Below are positions 44,901-53,236 of a stretch of DNA of 64,000 nucleotides, in pieces. A program made the translations under genes and the position numbers. How positions within the stretch are numbered: position 1 is the first letter of the stretch; the number at the start of each line of letters is the position of its first letter. The notes below the pieces were generated by a model, which saw only the letters and a program-made list of their open reading frames with translations, was not told where the DNA came from and made no database searches. The stretch is from Ga0077536 sp943370145 (GTDB lineage: Bacteria > Pseudomonadota > Gammaproteobacteria > Ga0077536), in contig CALRPY020000003.1 in assembly GCA_943370145.1 (NCBI GenBank), positions 1 through 64,000 on the forward strand. The letters are read 5' to 3'.

Positions 44901-46085
44901 GGCGATGCGCACCGGCGCGGACATGTGCGCCACGCTTGCGTCGAAGTTCCCGCTGTCGATTCGGCAGTCGTCGACCGCAATGCGGGCGACGACATATTCG
45001 GGCCTGCTCCAGCCGCTCAACATCGCCTGCAGGGCCTCTCGCAGCACATCCGCCAGCGGTTGCAGGGGAGCGTCGGTCGCGCGGAAGACCGCATGGAGGC
45101 AGCGCTGCTGCCGTACGCGATCCGCGAGCAGGTGCTGGGCCTGCCGGAGATCGCGGGTCTGGCGCCTGACTTCGGCGCGCATCATCAGCGACCATGCGAG
45201 GAGCAGACCGAAGCACAGCGCCAGACCGGCCAGCAGCGGTGGAATGAATCGCAACCACGTCGCCGGGGCCGGCAACGGCGGGGGCAGCCATTTCTCGAGC
45301 AGTTCGCGTTCGACGCCGGCGGTCATCCTGGCGCGGCCTTCCTCGAGCAGGCCGCGCGTGACCGGATCGTCCCTGCGGACCGCGCGATGCATGCCGGCTT
45401 CGTAGAGTTGGAATGCCGGCCGGAAGACGGTGTGAGCGCCCTCCCGATACATGAAGTGGCTTGCCGGGTATTCGCCGACGCAGAGAATCGTGACCTGCCG
45501 ACTCAGGGCACCGCGGAGCAGCGCCGCAAGGCTGTCATAGCGCTGGACCCCGACGCCGCCGGTCGCGAGCAGTTCGTCGCAGGCAGTGGCGCTGACCACG
45601 CCGACCCGCTGGCCGCGCAGGCTCGCCCTGCTGTCGATGCCCGACACCGCTGCGTGGACGTAGATGTCGACCGACGATTTGGCATAGGCGGCGCCGAGTT
45701 CGTAGCGCGCCTCGCGTTCGGGCGTTTGGAGCAGCGGGTCCAGCACATCGACCTGGCCCGACTCGAGCATGCCCTGCCCTTCGCTCGGGGACACCGGCAC
45801 GAGTTCGACCCGGGCACCGGTAGCCTCCTCCCACCGCCGCCACCATTCAGGCACGTAGCCGTCGAGATGGCCCATCGCGTCACGGTAGACGAAGGGCGGG
45901 TAGTCGCTCACGGTCGCCACCCGCAGCACGCGTGGCGTATCCACGCCACCGCTCGCCAGGCTGGTCAGCAGGCCTGCACACAGCGCCACGCAGCGCACCC
46001 AGCGGTGCCTGCGTCCGGAATTCGATGAAGGGCACATTGAGCAGCCGGCAAAAGAGCGCACACGCCCGCCTGCCGGCAGGGTCAT
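41952..46085 (-). CDS. Hybrid sensor histidine kinase with periplasmic solute-binding domain
   Basis: 1377 aa. Approximate order: signal/anchor (~30-45); periplasmic SBP_bac_3-like sensor (~52-265, RVATVSDYPPFVYRDAMGHL); membrane helix (~280-302); GAF-like domain (~320-440); two PAS domains (~450-570, ~610-740); HisKA with SHEIRTPMNAVIG (~775); HATPase with VGDPLRLGQVLTNYLNNAVK and GAGLGLAIAKRL; two receivers (first LLDEALPD, less canonical; second LLVEDHEMNRDVM, LVLMDMQMPLMGGL, AKP); C-terminal Hpt (LAHQLKGAAAQVGA). This is a full BvgS/EvgS-type phosphorelay. The ATG at 46085 overlaps the upstream stop as ATGA. Its signal is unknown; the sensor suggests an amino acid-like small molecule. Confidence 0.92.
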   Translation of the reverse strand: MTLPAGGRVRSFAGCSMCPSSNSGRRHRWVRCVALCAGLLTSLASGGVDTPRVLRVATVSDYPPFVYRDAMGHLDGYVPEWWRRWEEATGARVELVPVSPSEGQGMLESGQVDVLDPLLQTPEREARYELGAAYAKSSVDIYVHAAVSGIDSRASLRGQRVGVVSATACDELLATGGVGVQRYDSLAALLRGALSRQVTILCVGEYPASHFMYREGAHTVFRPAFQLYEAGMHRAVRRDDPVTRGLLEEGRARMTAGVERELLEKWLPPPLPAPATWLRFIPPLLAGLALCFGLLLAWSLMMRAEVRRQTRDLRQAQHLLADRVRQQRCLHAVFRATDAPLQPLADVLREALQAMLSGWSRPEYVVARIAVDDCRIDSGNFDASVAHMSAPVRIAGTTHGGVAVGYVVPRPTRDDGPFTREERQLLDAIAERISSTVDRLGAAQLLRESEERFRVLFEDTRQAVVLLEDGRYIAANQAALAQLGVRDMKDMIGLAPRDFAPAFQPDGEASAAKAARALAEVERTGSLRLEWMMQRGDGQTFLAEVSLTLIRVDGAGVIHAALRDITDFKQAQAELARRRDQLERIVSERTRQLETRSLSLRRSNAEQQAIFDTVGCGILVINNFMAVAVNRRFREMFGYDEQQMDGRHMNCLFADQADFEGCARECEANIRLTGSFQTEHMLVRRDGTTFWGRIAAQPLAIEDVAEGTFVATFEDITAEHRVLEETRRARDLAEEAARAKADFLANMSHEIRTPMNAVIGMTHLLLKTGVDARQRQHLEQIGASSQRLLSIINDILDVSRTESGKLQLERVPFALEQVVSNAVTVVAAAAASKGLELIFDCAPEVPMHVVGDPLRLGQVLTNYLNNAVKFTEQGEIVVAVSVVEHLDGDVLLRFDVRDTGVGIEAGREPLLFESFQQVDPPATRRFAGAGLGLAIAKRLAQLMDGDVGVESEVGKGSCFWFTARLGVERMTGASAAAAYAGWRVLVASPNARTAQALRGMLVAAGCDVMSKGEGGAALAALRAAEEQARPYQLCLLDEALPDLPGSTAAAALDRLALATAPRLLLLVRAGAPALPAASRDGVPATLVKPVTRQALLEAMARAMVPASAAAAPLPALAGARVLLVEDHEMNRDVMLALLAEHELDVDVATDGASAVERVREGDYALVLMDMQMPLMGGLEATRRIRGLPGRAALPIVAMTANALPGDRERCLDAGMNDYLAKPIDPKQLGATLSRWLAPAAAAAAVPSPVEPVPADQSRTGLEGVPGLNVQRGLRFASGQVSLYVGLVRKFADFHRDYPRRIGEAIDAGDGQQGCLLAHQLKGAAAQVGAQQVQLSALALEKALSERRARVEIDALYNSMAAELDYLLRALDQRLRRR

Positions 46086-46702
46086 TGATGCTGGAAACGT
46101 CCGAACAGGGATTCGAATTCACTGTCGTCGACGTGGACTTCCTCGACCCGCAGCGTCATTTGCCGGTCGACCGCCGTGCGGACGAGGTCGTGCACCTTGA
46201 TGAGCAGGTCCATCGGGACACTGGCAAAGCGGAAGTCCGTCACGGCGAGGCCGATGCCCTCCGTGGTCTCGATCGCCAGTGGCATCACCAGCGGCATCAG
46301 GTCGTTGGCGAGCATCGTCTCGAAGCCGCGGTAGATGCTGCCGAAGAAGGACAGCACGTTCTCACCGGTGCCGGCGACGAGGCGGCCCATCACGCGGCGC
46401 CGCGTCGAACTGAGATCGACCGGAATGTGGCAGTGATCCGGGCCGAGGAAGGACAGGCTTTCCCAGGCCTTGCCCTTGACGTCGACGATGGCGCCGACGA
46501 TGCCGAGGTCCCAGCACGGGGCGACCTGCGAAGACGTGATGCCGTCACACAGGCCGCGGTCCTTGAAGACCAGCTGGGACTTGTCCTTCACGAGGAAACC
46601 GATGTAGACCTTCCCATTACGGTGCCGGAGCATCGGGAATTCGCCGAGACCGCGCTCGAACATCGCGGTGTACATCGCAAGGGTGTCGGAAACGTCGGGC
46701 AT
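46082..46702 (-). CDS. Unknown protein translationally coupled to the hybrid kinase
   Basis: 206 aa from the ATG at 46702 (MPDVSDTLAMYTAMFERGLG); a start at 46783 would add a basic N-terminus with no similarity. No signal peptide or membrane helix. It contains VYIGFLVKDKSQLVFKDRGL, GKAWESLSFLGPDHCHIPVD and VMPLAIETTEGIGLAVTDFR, an alpha/beta pattern I do not recognise. The stop overlaps the kinase start by 4 nt, so the two are made together. A modulator or phosphorelay partner of the kinase is possible but unproven. Confidence 0.7.
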   Translation of the reverse strand: MPDVSDTLAMYTAMFERGLGEFPMLRHRNGKVYIGFLVKDKSQLVFKDRGLCDGITSSQVAPCWDLGIVGAIVDVKGKAWESLSFLGPDHCHIPVDLSSTRRRVMGRLVAGTGENVLSFFGSIYRGFETMLANDLMPLVMPLAIETTEGIGLAVTDFRFASVPMDLLIKVHDLVRTAVDRQMTLRVEEVHVDDSEFESLFGRFQHQ

Positions 46703-46834
46703 GTCGCTCACTCCGGGGGCTCGGTCGCGCACGGGGCGCGGGCCGGCCCTGCGCGTGTTTGCAGTATGGGATCGGATACTCACATGCTAGGTCATTCGGA
46801 CGACCCGTGACCATCGTTCGCGCCGCGCGCCGAG

Positions 46835-47260
46835 TCAGCGCGCATGGCGGGCGGCGACCGCCAGGATTTCCAGCGCAATCTCGGGTCGGCTCGCGAGCGT
46901 GCCGGCGTCGAAACCGTCCGCGAAACAGGGCGCGAGATGAGGGCGCGCGTCGACCTCGGCCTGGCCGAGCCGGTGCGAGGCCATCCGCCATTGCCCGAAA
47001 TGGCGGTCCACGATGAACCGCCGGTCGACCACGGTGATGTCGGTGTGCCGCGGATCCTGCTCGATGCGATTGAAGGTGTTGATCACCGCCCGTTCCTCGC
47101 CCTCTATCAACTGCAGGAAACTGCCGGCCGGATAGAGCAGGAGACCGGTGACGTCCAAGCGGGCGTTGTGCCGTGCCGACGAGCGGCGGATGGCGTCGAA
47201 GAACGGCGTGCCCCATTCGGCCAGGCCCGTGCTGACCTAGGTGAGGGCGACTGGTGGCAT
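46835..47260 (-). pseudogene. BLUF blue-light sensor gene with amber codon at the flavin tyrosine
   Basis: From the ATG at 47260 the frame reads MPPVALT-stop-VSTGLAEWGTPFFD and on through RHNARLDVTGLLLYPAG, FLQLIEGEERAV and FGQWRMASHRL to 46835, a complete ~141-codon BLUF domain. The TAG at 47239-47237 is codon 8. In BLUF proteins this position of the L-x-Y-x-S strand is the invariant Tyr that hydrogen-bonds the flavin network (Tyr8 in PixD, Tyr21 in AppA). The Asn, Gln (FLQ) and Trp/Met of the photocycle are intact. TAC or TAT to TAG is one change. Either a fresh pseudogene, a sequence error, or amber readthrough. Confidence 0.85.
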
Positions 47261-47594
47261 CGGCGCTCAATTCCTGCCGGACGGTCCCCGACCAGCTCGC
47301 GACGGGTGCCGGCATCGCACCGCCCGGAGGCGCAGCCGGCGGCGGCCTCGTCGACTGCTTCGGGCGCTGGCGCTTGCACGGACAGGGGCCGCACTTCGTT
47401 CACTGGAACCTGGCGGCGTCGACCCTCGGGCAAGAGGCTAATCCCGATGTGGGTCAGCCGCGCAAAATGCCGCCGGGCGGACAGGTGCTCAAGCGGGAAT
47501 TCATCCAATCCGGATTGACCGGACGGTCATCCTCACCGGCCAGGGGAACAGCCGGCCGCGGCGCACAGGCACGCACCACCGTCGGCACGGGAGA
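47261..47594. other. Gene-free stretch between response regulator and BLUF gene
   Basis: 334 nt. AGGAATTGAG at 47274-47265 on the minus strand may be the BLUF ribosome site. Short open frames exist on both strands but none has codon pattern or similarity that I trust. Confidence 0.4.
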
Positions 47595-47993
47595 TCAGGC
47601 GGCGCTGAGGCTTGCAAGCACGTGCTGGCAGCGGTTGACGAGGTCGTCCACCACGATGGGCTTGGTGATGTAGTCGACCGCACCACCGCAGAGGCCACGC
47701 TCGATATCGTCCACGGCATCCGCCGCAGTGACGAAAATGACTGGAATCCGGGCGGTGCGGGCGTCACTTTTCAGGCGCGACATCACGCCGTGGCCATCGA
47801 TGTCGGGCAGCACCACGTCGAGCAGGATCAGATCCGGGCAGGGCTCCTTGCGCGCGATCTCCAGCGCATCCAGGCCGCTGCGGGCACTGCGGACCTCGAA
47901 ATACGGCAGCAGCACTTCTTCCCTCCCGGAAACCATGAAGGGCGCGTCATCGACGATGAGCACGGTCTTCTTCCTGCAAGAAACGGGATTCAT
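47595..47993 (-). CDS. Single-domain response regulator
   Basis: 132 aa, one receiver domain and no output domain. Acidic pair VDDAPF (15-16), phospho-acceptor Asp59 in LILLDVVLPDIDG, Thr/Ser VTAAD and Lys in TKPIVV are all present. It could take phosphate from the Hpt of the downstream hybrid kinase or act as a phosphate sink. It is the upstream end of the minus-strand signalling cluster. Confidence 0.88.
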   Translation of the reverse strand: MNPVSCRKKTVLIVDDAPFMVSGREEVLLPYFEVRSARSGLDALEIARKEPCPDLILLDVVLPDIDGHGVMSRLKSDARTARIPVIFVTAADAVDDIERGLCGGAVDYITKPIVVDDLVNRCQHVLASLSAA

Positions 47994-48350
47994 AGCTTGA
48001 ATAATCGGTAAACTTCACGTAAGCGTCCAGTAAAAGGGCCGCCAAGCGTGTTTCGGACCGTTTCGGCATCATTGCTGCGTAGCGCCAACCTGCAAGCCTT
48101 GCCGCGTCGCGTGTCCCCTCGAACCGGATGCCGGGGGCGTGTTCGCGCCGGCCGGGCCGGCGAGGCTTTACCCCATTGTCGTGATGCAGCGGCGACCGGG
48201 TCCGGGCATAGTCCGGGGTGGCCGTGCCGAAGCGCTGCCCCTCGCTGGCGAAGCGACAGCCCCGGCTTGCCCCGGGGCACGTGAGAATCGACGCGGGTGG
48301 CGCCCCCCGCGCGGCGCGGCCAATCCGCCAACACGCTTGATGGAGGTCTC
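47994..48350. other. Gene-free divergent promoter region
   Basis: 357 nt between the response regulator and the LLM gene. It has a 17-nt palindrome CGCCGGCC-G-GGCCGGCG (48146-48162) and a GGAGG ribosome site at 48342-48346 for the LLM gene. No clear promoter read. Confidence 0.4.
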
Positions 48351-49226
48351 ATGCAAGTAGGATTCGTCATGACTGCCACTGCGCAGTCCGGCCCTCTGCC
48401 GACGCTGGCGCAGCGTGCGGAGGATATCGGTCTCGACTCCCTGTGGATTCCCGAGCACCCGATCATTCCGCGTGGGGAACTGACGCCCTATCCGTTCGGG
48501 GGCCCCCTGCCTGAGCACTACGGCCGTTGGGTCGACCCGTTCATCGCGCTGACCGTGGCCGCCGCCGCGACCCGCCGCATCAAGCTCGCCACCGGCATCT
48601 GCCTGTTGCCGGAACGTGAGCCCATCGTGACCGCCAAGGCCGTCGCCAGCCTCGACTACTACTCGGGCGGGCGCGTCATCCTCGGTATCGGCGCCGGCTG
48701 GCTGCGCGAGGAAACCGAAGTGATGGGTGCCAACTTCGCGACGCGCTGGCAACGCATGCGGGAATGCGCCGAGGCGATGCGCGCGCTGTGGACCGAGGAA
48801 TCGCCGTCCTACGACGGCAAGCAGATCCGCTTTCCAGCGGTGCGCTGCGAACCGAAACCGGTGCAGCCCGGCGGCCCGCCGTTCCTGCTCGGGGGCCACG
48901 GCGAGAAGTCCCTGCAGCGCATCGCGCGCCACTACGACGGCTGGTGCCCGCTTGCGCAGGATCCGGAGACGTATCGTGCCGAAGCGGACGAATTGCGCGC
49001 ACTGACGCGTCAGGCCGGGCGCGATCCTTCGCGCATCCAGTTCAGCCCGTTCGTCGACCCCGAGGGTGGTCGGATTTCGACGGAGACCCTGAAAGCCTAC
49101 GCGGCAGCGGGTGTCGACCGCATCGTGATGTTCTCGCAGGGCCTGGTCGAGGACGTCGCCAACGGCGGCGCGTCGGACTGGCTGGACAAGGCGGTCGATA
49201 TCGTCGCGCGCGCACGCGCGCTCTGA
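48351..49226 (+). CDS. Luciferase-like (LLM class) flavin-dependent monooxygenase
   Basis: 291 aa. Bacterial-luciferase TIM barrel: QVGFVMTATAQSG, TRRIKLATGICLLPEREPIV, AKAVASLDYYSGGRVILGIG with AGWLREE, and FLLGGHGEKSLQRIARHYDG. This pattern matches the TIGR03619 group, often called F420-dependent, though FMN use is equally possible here. The ATG at 48351 follows TGGAGG. Neighbouring cupin and second LLM enzyme suggest an oxidative catabolic function. Substrate unknown. Confidence 0.83.
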   Translation: MQVGFVMTATAQSGPLPTLAQRAEDIGLDSLWIPEHPIIPRGELTPYPFGGPLPEHYGRWVDPFIALTVAAAATRRIKLATGICLLPEREPIVTAKAVASLDYYSGGRVILGIGAGWLREETEVMGANFATRWQRMRECAEAMRALWTEESPSYDGKQIRFPAVRCEPKPVQPGGPPFLLGGHGEKSLQRIARHYDGWCPLAQDPETYRAEADELRALTRQAGRDPSRIQFSPFVDPEGGRISTETLKAYAAAGVDRIVMFSQGLVEDVANGGASDWLDKAVDIVARARAL

Positions 49227-49338
49227 GGCCATACCGGCGGCGGCCGCCGCAGGGGCGCAGGCCGCCGGGAGATGCCCGCGGCGTGGCGGGTGGTCGTCAC
49301 GCCCGGCCCGCAGCGGGCACTCCGCCGGCCAACCTGCT

Positions 49339-49836
49339 TCAGCGCGCGGCCTCCGCCGGCCACTTCTCGCGCCAGTCACGGTCGAAGTCCGCGACCGTGA
49401 TCGCCTTGCGCAGACTGAGGTCCGGGTTCAGCAGTTCATAGATCACGTCGGTGTCGGTACGCATGCTGAAGAAGATGATCGCGGGCGCGTCGCCGCTGCC
49501 TTCGATATGTACTTCACCTTCGCCACCGATCGAATAGCTGCCCGCCGGCTTGACCTTGACGACCTCGCCTTCCGGCGTCTGTTCACGCACGCGCAACTCA
49601 CCCTCGAGCACCAGGGTCGTCGTCGTCGCGGCGTGCCGGTGATACAGGCACTCGCTGTTGGCTTCGAACTTCACGAGCATGTCGGTCTGCCGGGCCGGCA
49701 CGTCGACGTGCAGCAGCTTGTAGTAGCAGCCCTGCGTGATGAACGGGCGCCATTCGATCCCGGCGTCCGCGAAGTGATTGGGCAGGCCGGGCGCAGTGCT
49801 GTCGGCGCCCGACGGAATTCTGGTCTGTTGGCTCAT
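49339..49836 (-). CDS. Cupin-domain protein
   Basis: 165 aa. A single double-stranded beta-helix: metal-binding motif 1 is seen around ECLYHRHAATTTTLVLEGEL and motif 2 around GGEGEVHIEGSGDAPAIIFF, with one His of motif 2. Such ChrR/ARD-like cupins are small oxygenases, isomerases or sensors. It is convergent with the first LLM gene. Specific role unknown. Confidence 0.75.
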   Translation of the reverse strand: MSQQTRIPSGADSTAPGLPNHFADAGIEWRPFITQGCYYKLLHVDVPARQTDMLVKFEANSECLYHRHAATTTTLVLEGELRVREQTPEGEVVKVKPAGSYSIGGEGEVHIEGSGDAPAIIFFSMRTDTDVIYELLNPDLSLRKAITVADFDRDWREKWPAEAAR

Positions 49837-49888
49837 GCAAGTTCTCCGTACTGGTCGTCAGCGGCTCCTCGATCCGCGCATGAATCCT

Positions 49889-50043
49889 GGTTTCACCACG
49901 GAGGACACGTAGCTCACGGAGAAGACGGGTTTCCTGACGGGATTGTTCGCAGCGGCGGCAGTCCCCCGTTGCGTTGCCGCCAATCCAGCCTTTTGTCTCC
50001 ACCTCGTGTTCTCCGTGCTCTCAGTGCCCTCCGTGGTGAGAAC
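49889..50043. repeat. Inverted-repeat element of the CACGGAGGACACTGAG type, copy 2
   Basis: The left half, GGTTTCACCACGGAGGACAC...CTCACGGAGAAGAC, starts at 49889; the right half, CTCGTGTTCTCCGTGCTCTC then AGTGCCCTCCGTGGTGAGAA, ends at 50042. The ends are reverse complements of each other and match the element at 13838-14040. The interior (~49930-50000) differs. It sits between the cupin and LLM genes and encodes nothing evident. Confidence 0.7.
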
Positions 50044-50098
50044 AGCCCCCGGGCGCCTGTCGGCAGAGCGTGTCACCCGGGTCGGGATACCGCGTCCA

Positions 50099-51340
50099 TC
50101 ACATGTAGTGCGGCATCACCTCGCGGCCGAAGCGTTCCATGATGCGCTTGCAATCATCAAGCGGCAGGTAGCCCTGGTCGCCCTGCCAGATGAACCACTC
50201 GGGGTTCGCAGCCTCGACCAGCTTGTCCATTTCCCGGCGCACGTCGTCGGCGTTGCCACTCAGGGTGAAGTGCGCGCGGTCGAAGCGGTCCATGGTGATC
50301 TCGGACAGCGGCAGCGTCTGGCCGGGATACTTCAGGTCGTCTTCCGGCAGGCGGAAGGCATCGGTGAAACCGAAGTAATGCGCCCAGCCCGGCCAGCCGG
50401 TACCCATCAGGCCCTTCATCGCCAGCGCGTGCGCCTCGGCCCGGGTGTCGGCCATGTAGACGCCGCGGAACACGCCGATGTTCTCGCCCAGCGCAAGCTG
50501 GCGGCCGTGCTTGGCCGCTTCCTCGACGTGGATTTCGGCGAAGCGGCGCAACTCGACGAAGTCGGCGACGAGCAGCGTCGGGATCAGCCCTTCGCGCGCG
50601 GCCCAGCGGATGGTCGCCTCGCTCTGCGAGAAGGCCTGGAACAGCATCGGGTGCGGCTTCTGGAAGGGCTTGGGCACGATGTCGATCGCGACGATGTTGC
50701 CGTTGTCGTCGACCTCGCCGGGTGAACCGTAACGCCGGGTCCATTCGTGCGCCGGCCACGGCGTACCGGTCTCGAAAGGATTCGGGTACTGGTAATGCTT
50801 GCCCTTGTAACGGAAGGCCTTGTCGCCCCACGCGAGCTTCAGGATCTCGTAGACCTCCTGGAAGGCTTCGCGGTTGACGGCGTCGTTGTCGGGCTGCGTG
50901 TCCTTCGTATTCATCGCCGCGGCGCCGACGTGCAGTTGCTGCGCCATCTGGTTCAGCCAGCGCGACTGGTAGCCGCGCGCGAAGCCGCAGAAGGTGCGGC
51001 CCTTGGTCAGCTGGTCGAGCCACGCAATTTCGAGCGCCAGCCGCAGCGGGTTCCAGCCGGGCAGCACATAGCCGATGGGACCAGCCATGATCTTCTTCGT
51101 GTGCATCAGCACGTGCTGGGTCAGCAGTGGCAGGCTGCCCATCTCGCCGCCCTCGGTGTGCAGGTGGTGCTCGGGGAAGGTCACTGCGCTGAAGCCCAGG
51201 TCCTCGGCGAACTGCGACAGCTCGACGATCTCGTCGATCATCTGCTGGAAGCGATCGTTGTTGGCCGCGATCGGTCGCAGGCGTTCGCGGTCCTCGAGCG
51301 TGCCCGGGATGGCGGGGTAGAAGAAGAACATGAATTTCAT
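50099..51340 (-). CDS. Luciferase-like (LLM class) flavin-dependent monooxygenase, long form
   Basis: 413 aa. It begins KFMFFFYPAIPGTLEDRERL at the ATG 51340, preceded by GGAGGTCTCG. Barrel motifs include FAEDLGFSAVTFPEHHLHTE, KKIMAGPIGYVLPGWNPLRL and GRTFCGFARGYQSRWLNQMA. A longer frame upstream is not used because it would cross the divergent promoter region. The AraC-type regulator is divergent, 138 nt away, and probably controls this gene. Substrate unknown. Confidence 0.83.
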   Translation of the reverse strand: MKFMFFFYPAIPGTLEDRERLRPIAANNDRFQQMIDEIVELSQFAEDLGFSAVTFPEHHLHTEGGEMGSLPLLTQHVLMHTKKIMAGPIGYVLPGWNPLRLALEIAWLDQLTKGRTFCGFARGYQSRWLNQMAQQLHVGAAAMNTKDTQPDNDAVNREAFQEVYEILKLAWGDKAFRYKGKHYQYPNPFETGTPWPAHEWTRRYGSPGEVDDNGNIVAIDIVPKPFQKPHPMLFQAFSQSEATIRWAAREGLIPTLLVADFVELRRFAEIHVEEAAKHGRQLALGENIGVFRGVYMADTRAEAHALAMKGLMGTGWPGWAHYFGFTDAFRLPEDDLKYPGQTLPLSEITMDRFDRAHFTLSGNADDVRREMDKLVEAANPEWFIWQGDQGYLPLDDCKRIMERFGREVMPHYM

Positions 51341-51478
51341 CGAGACCTCCGGATTTCGTCGTTGATCGCCCACGGTCTGCGCCGGGTGCAGCGGGCCAAG
51401 TCTCGGCGCGCGCCGCTCGCGCGGGAATGACGGAATGTGTAAATTTCTTGACATTTGGTGACAGCAACCGGGCAAAAC

Positions 51479-52597
51479 ATGGTCGCAGACAAACCCGCAC
51501 GGCCGCGCGGCGGCCGGTCACCGGAGTACCTCTTCGGCGGCACGATGCTGCGCCCTTTCCGCCTCGCCTATGGCCTGTCACCGGTCATCGAGGTCCTCGA
51601 GCGGGATGGCCACGCGATCGGGCCGCTGCTCGAGGCCGTCGGCATTCCGCGTTTCGCGCTCGAGGAACCGAGCTACCGCATCCGCTTCGAGCAGGAACTG
51701 GATTTCATCCGCCTTGCGCTGCGCCGCCTCGGCCTGCCACACGCGGGCATCGAGATCGGCCAACGCTATCACCTCGCGCTGTTCGGCGTGCTGGGCCTGG
51801 CCGCTTCCTGCGCGCCCACCGTGCGCGAGATGTTCCAGTGCGTGCCGTCGTACCCGACGCTGGCCTGGGGCTGCATCGAGGAAGCGGTCTGGCGCGAGGG
51901 CGACGAGGAATACGTGGCGTTCTACGGGAATGCGGAGGTTGGCGACCTCGCGTCGTTTTTCGTCGAGCGCGACACCGCCGCCACGCTCACGCTGTTCCGG
52001 CAGACCCTGGGTCCGCAACTGTCACCCGTTTCCGTGCGCTTCAGTCACCCGGCGCCGCCCGACCCGCGCCCGTACGACGCGTTCTTCCGCTGCCCGGTGC
52101 TGTTCGAGGCCAAGGGCAACCAGATCCGCTTCAGCCGCGAGGTCTGGGACGCGCCCCCTCCCCAGTCGAACGCGATGTCCTATCGTTTCTTCATCAACCA
52201 GTGCCGGCGACTCGCGGCGGTGATGGAGGAGCCACTCAGCTACAGCGACGTCGTGCGCAGCCGCTTGCGCGCCTGCACGCCGTTGCCGTCGCTGATGGAC
52301 ATGGTGACCGAACTCCACCTGACCAAGCGCACGCTGCAGCGGCGCCTCGACGACGAGGGCACGAGCTTCTCGATGCTGTTGAACGAGGTCAGGCGCGAGC
52401 GCGCCACGGAACTGATGGGACGCGGGGATCTCGGCCAGGGCGAAATCGCGTGGCGTCTCGGCTTCGAGGATGCGAGCGCGTTCTCGCGCGCATTCAAGAC
52501 CTGGACCGGCCAGCCGCCGCGTGCGGCCAAGATGGCGGCACTGGGCCCGGGGAAGGGGAATCGACGGGCGCGCCGGCGACGCACCGCGAGCACGTGA
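51479..52597 (+). CDS. AraC family transcriptional regulator
   Basis: 372 aa. N-terminal Arabinose_bd-type sensing domain (~20-220) with YLFGGTMLRPFRLAYGLSPV and PYDAFFRCPVLFEAKGNQIR; C-terminal double helix-turn-helix (~265-350) with TKRTLQRRLDDEGTSFSMLL and IAWRLGFEDASAFSRAFKTW. This architecture is shared with regulators of catabolic operons in soil bacteria. The ATG at 51479 is used; a TTG at 51455 is possible. Divergent from the LLM gene, its likely target. Confidence 0.88.
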   Translation: MVADKPARPRGGRSPEYLFGGTMLRPFRLAYGLSPVIEVLERDGHAIGPLLEAVGIPRFALEEPSYRIRFEQELDFIRLALRRLGLPHAGIEIGQRYHLALFGVLGLAASCAPTVREMFQCVPSYPTLAWGCIEEAVWREGDEEYVAFYGNAEVGDLASFFVERDTAATLTLFRQTLGPQLSPVSVRFSHPAPPDPRPYDAFFRCPVLFEAKGNQIRFSREVWDAPPPQSNAMSYRFFINQCRRLAAVMEEPLSYSDVVRSRLRACTPLPSLMDMVTELHLTKRTLQRRLDDEGTSFSMLLNEVRRERATELMGRGDLGQGEIAWRLGFEDASAFSRAFKTWTGQPPRAAKMAALGPGKGNRRARRRRTAST

Positions 52598-53236
52598 AGC
52601 CGACTCATCGGCTGGTCCGGCGCGGCCGGCGTGCCGGCGCGCGGCCTGGCTGACAGCCATCCCCCGCGCAGCACAGGGCGTCCGCCACCAAAACAACCTT
52701 GACGTTCACGTTAATCAATCCGTGCGAAACTGGGCCGGCGCCGCGCTCCGGTGTGCGAAGTTCGCGGAGACGCGGCGCTGGCCTGGAGCGGCCGTCTCTC
52801 TCTGATATCGCCGCTTACCATCTGATCTGTATCAAGAAACTCCCGTAACCTCGAGCAACGCATGCAATGCGCCAATGAGGCGCCGCCAGTTGCGACACCA
52901 GTCGTCGCCCGGATCCGGCGCGCCGCGATTGCTTTACGTGCAGGGAAAGCAGTGCGGAATCTGATTTCCCGCATCGGCGAGGCCCGGACTTCAGGCATTG
53001 CGCGAAGGTCAGCAGCGACCCAGCCTGAGGTCTTGTTGACGTAAAGATAAGGTTTAGAGCAAGGACATCCGGACTGTGTCGTCACACTGGAGCGTCCGCG
53101 AACCAGGACCGGTATGTATCCCACAACCCGCGCAGACCGGTGACGCGCCGCCATGACCACTGGCGTTCATTGAGGTATCACGTGCCTGCCTCTAGAATGC
53201 TGCGCCGCATTCAATTTCGAGGCTGGAGCCCCCTGC
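52598..53236. other. Long gene-free region before ppa
   Basis: 639 nt. I see no credible gene on either strand. At 52699-52714, TTGACGTTCACGTTAA resembles the ACGT-containing operator of LiuR-type MerR regulators of branched-chain acyl-CoA breakdown, but no such gene follows. The ppa start at 53237 has GGCTGGAGCC upstream. Confidence 0.45.

Noticed and set aside
42663..46028. A plus-strand open frame of about 1100 codons opposite the hybrid kinase
   Set aside because: Its product is rich in Arg/His/Ala/Gly with no domain, and the minus strand encodes a clear multidomain kinase. High GC makes such antisense frames stay open.
47107..47508. A minus-strand open frame of 133 codons overlapping the BLUF gene
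   Set aside because: It is in another frame from the BLUF domain, lacks any domain, and is contradicted by the BLUF similarity.
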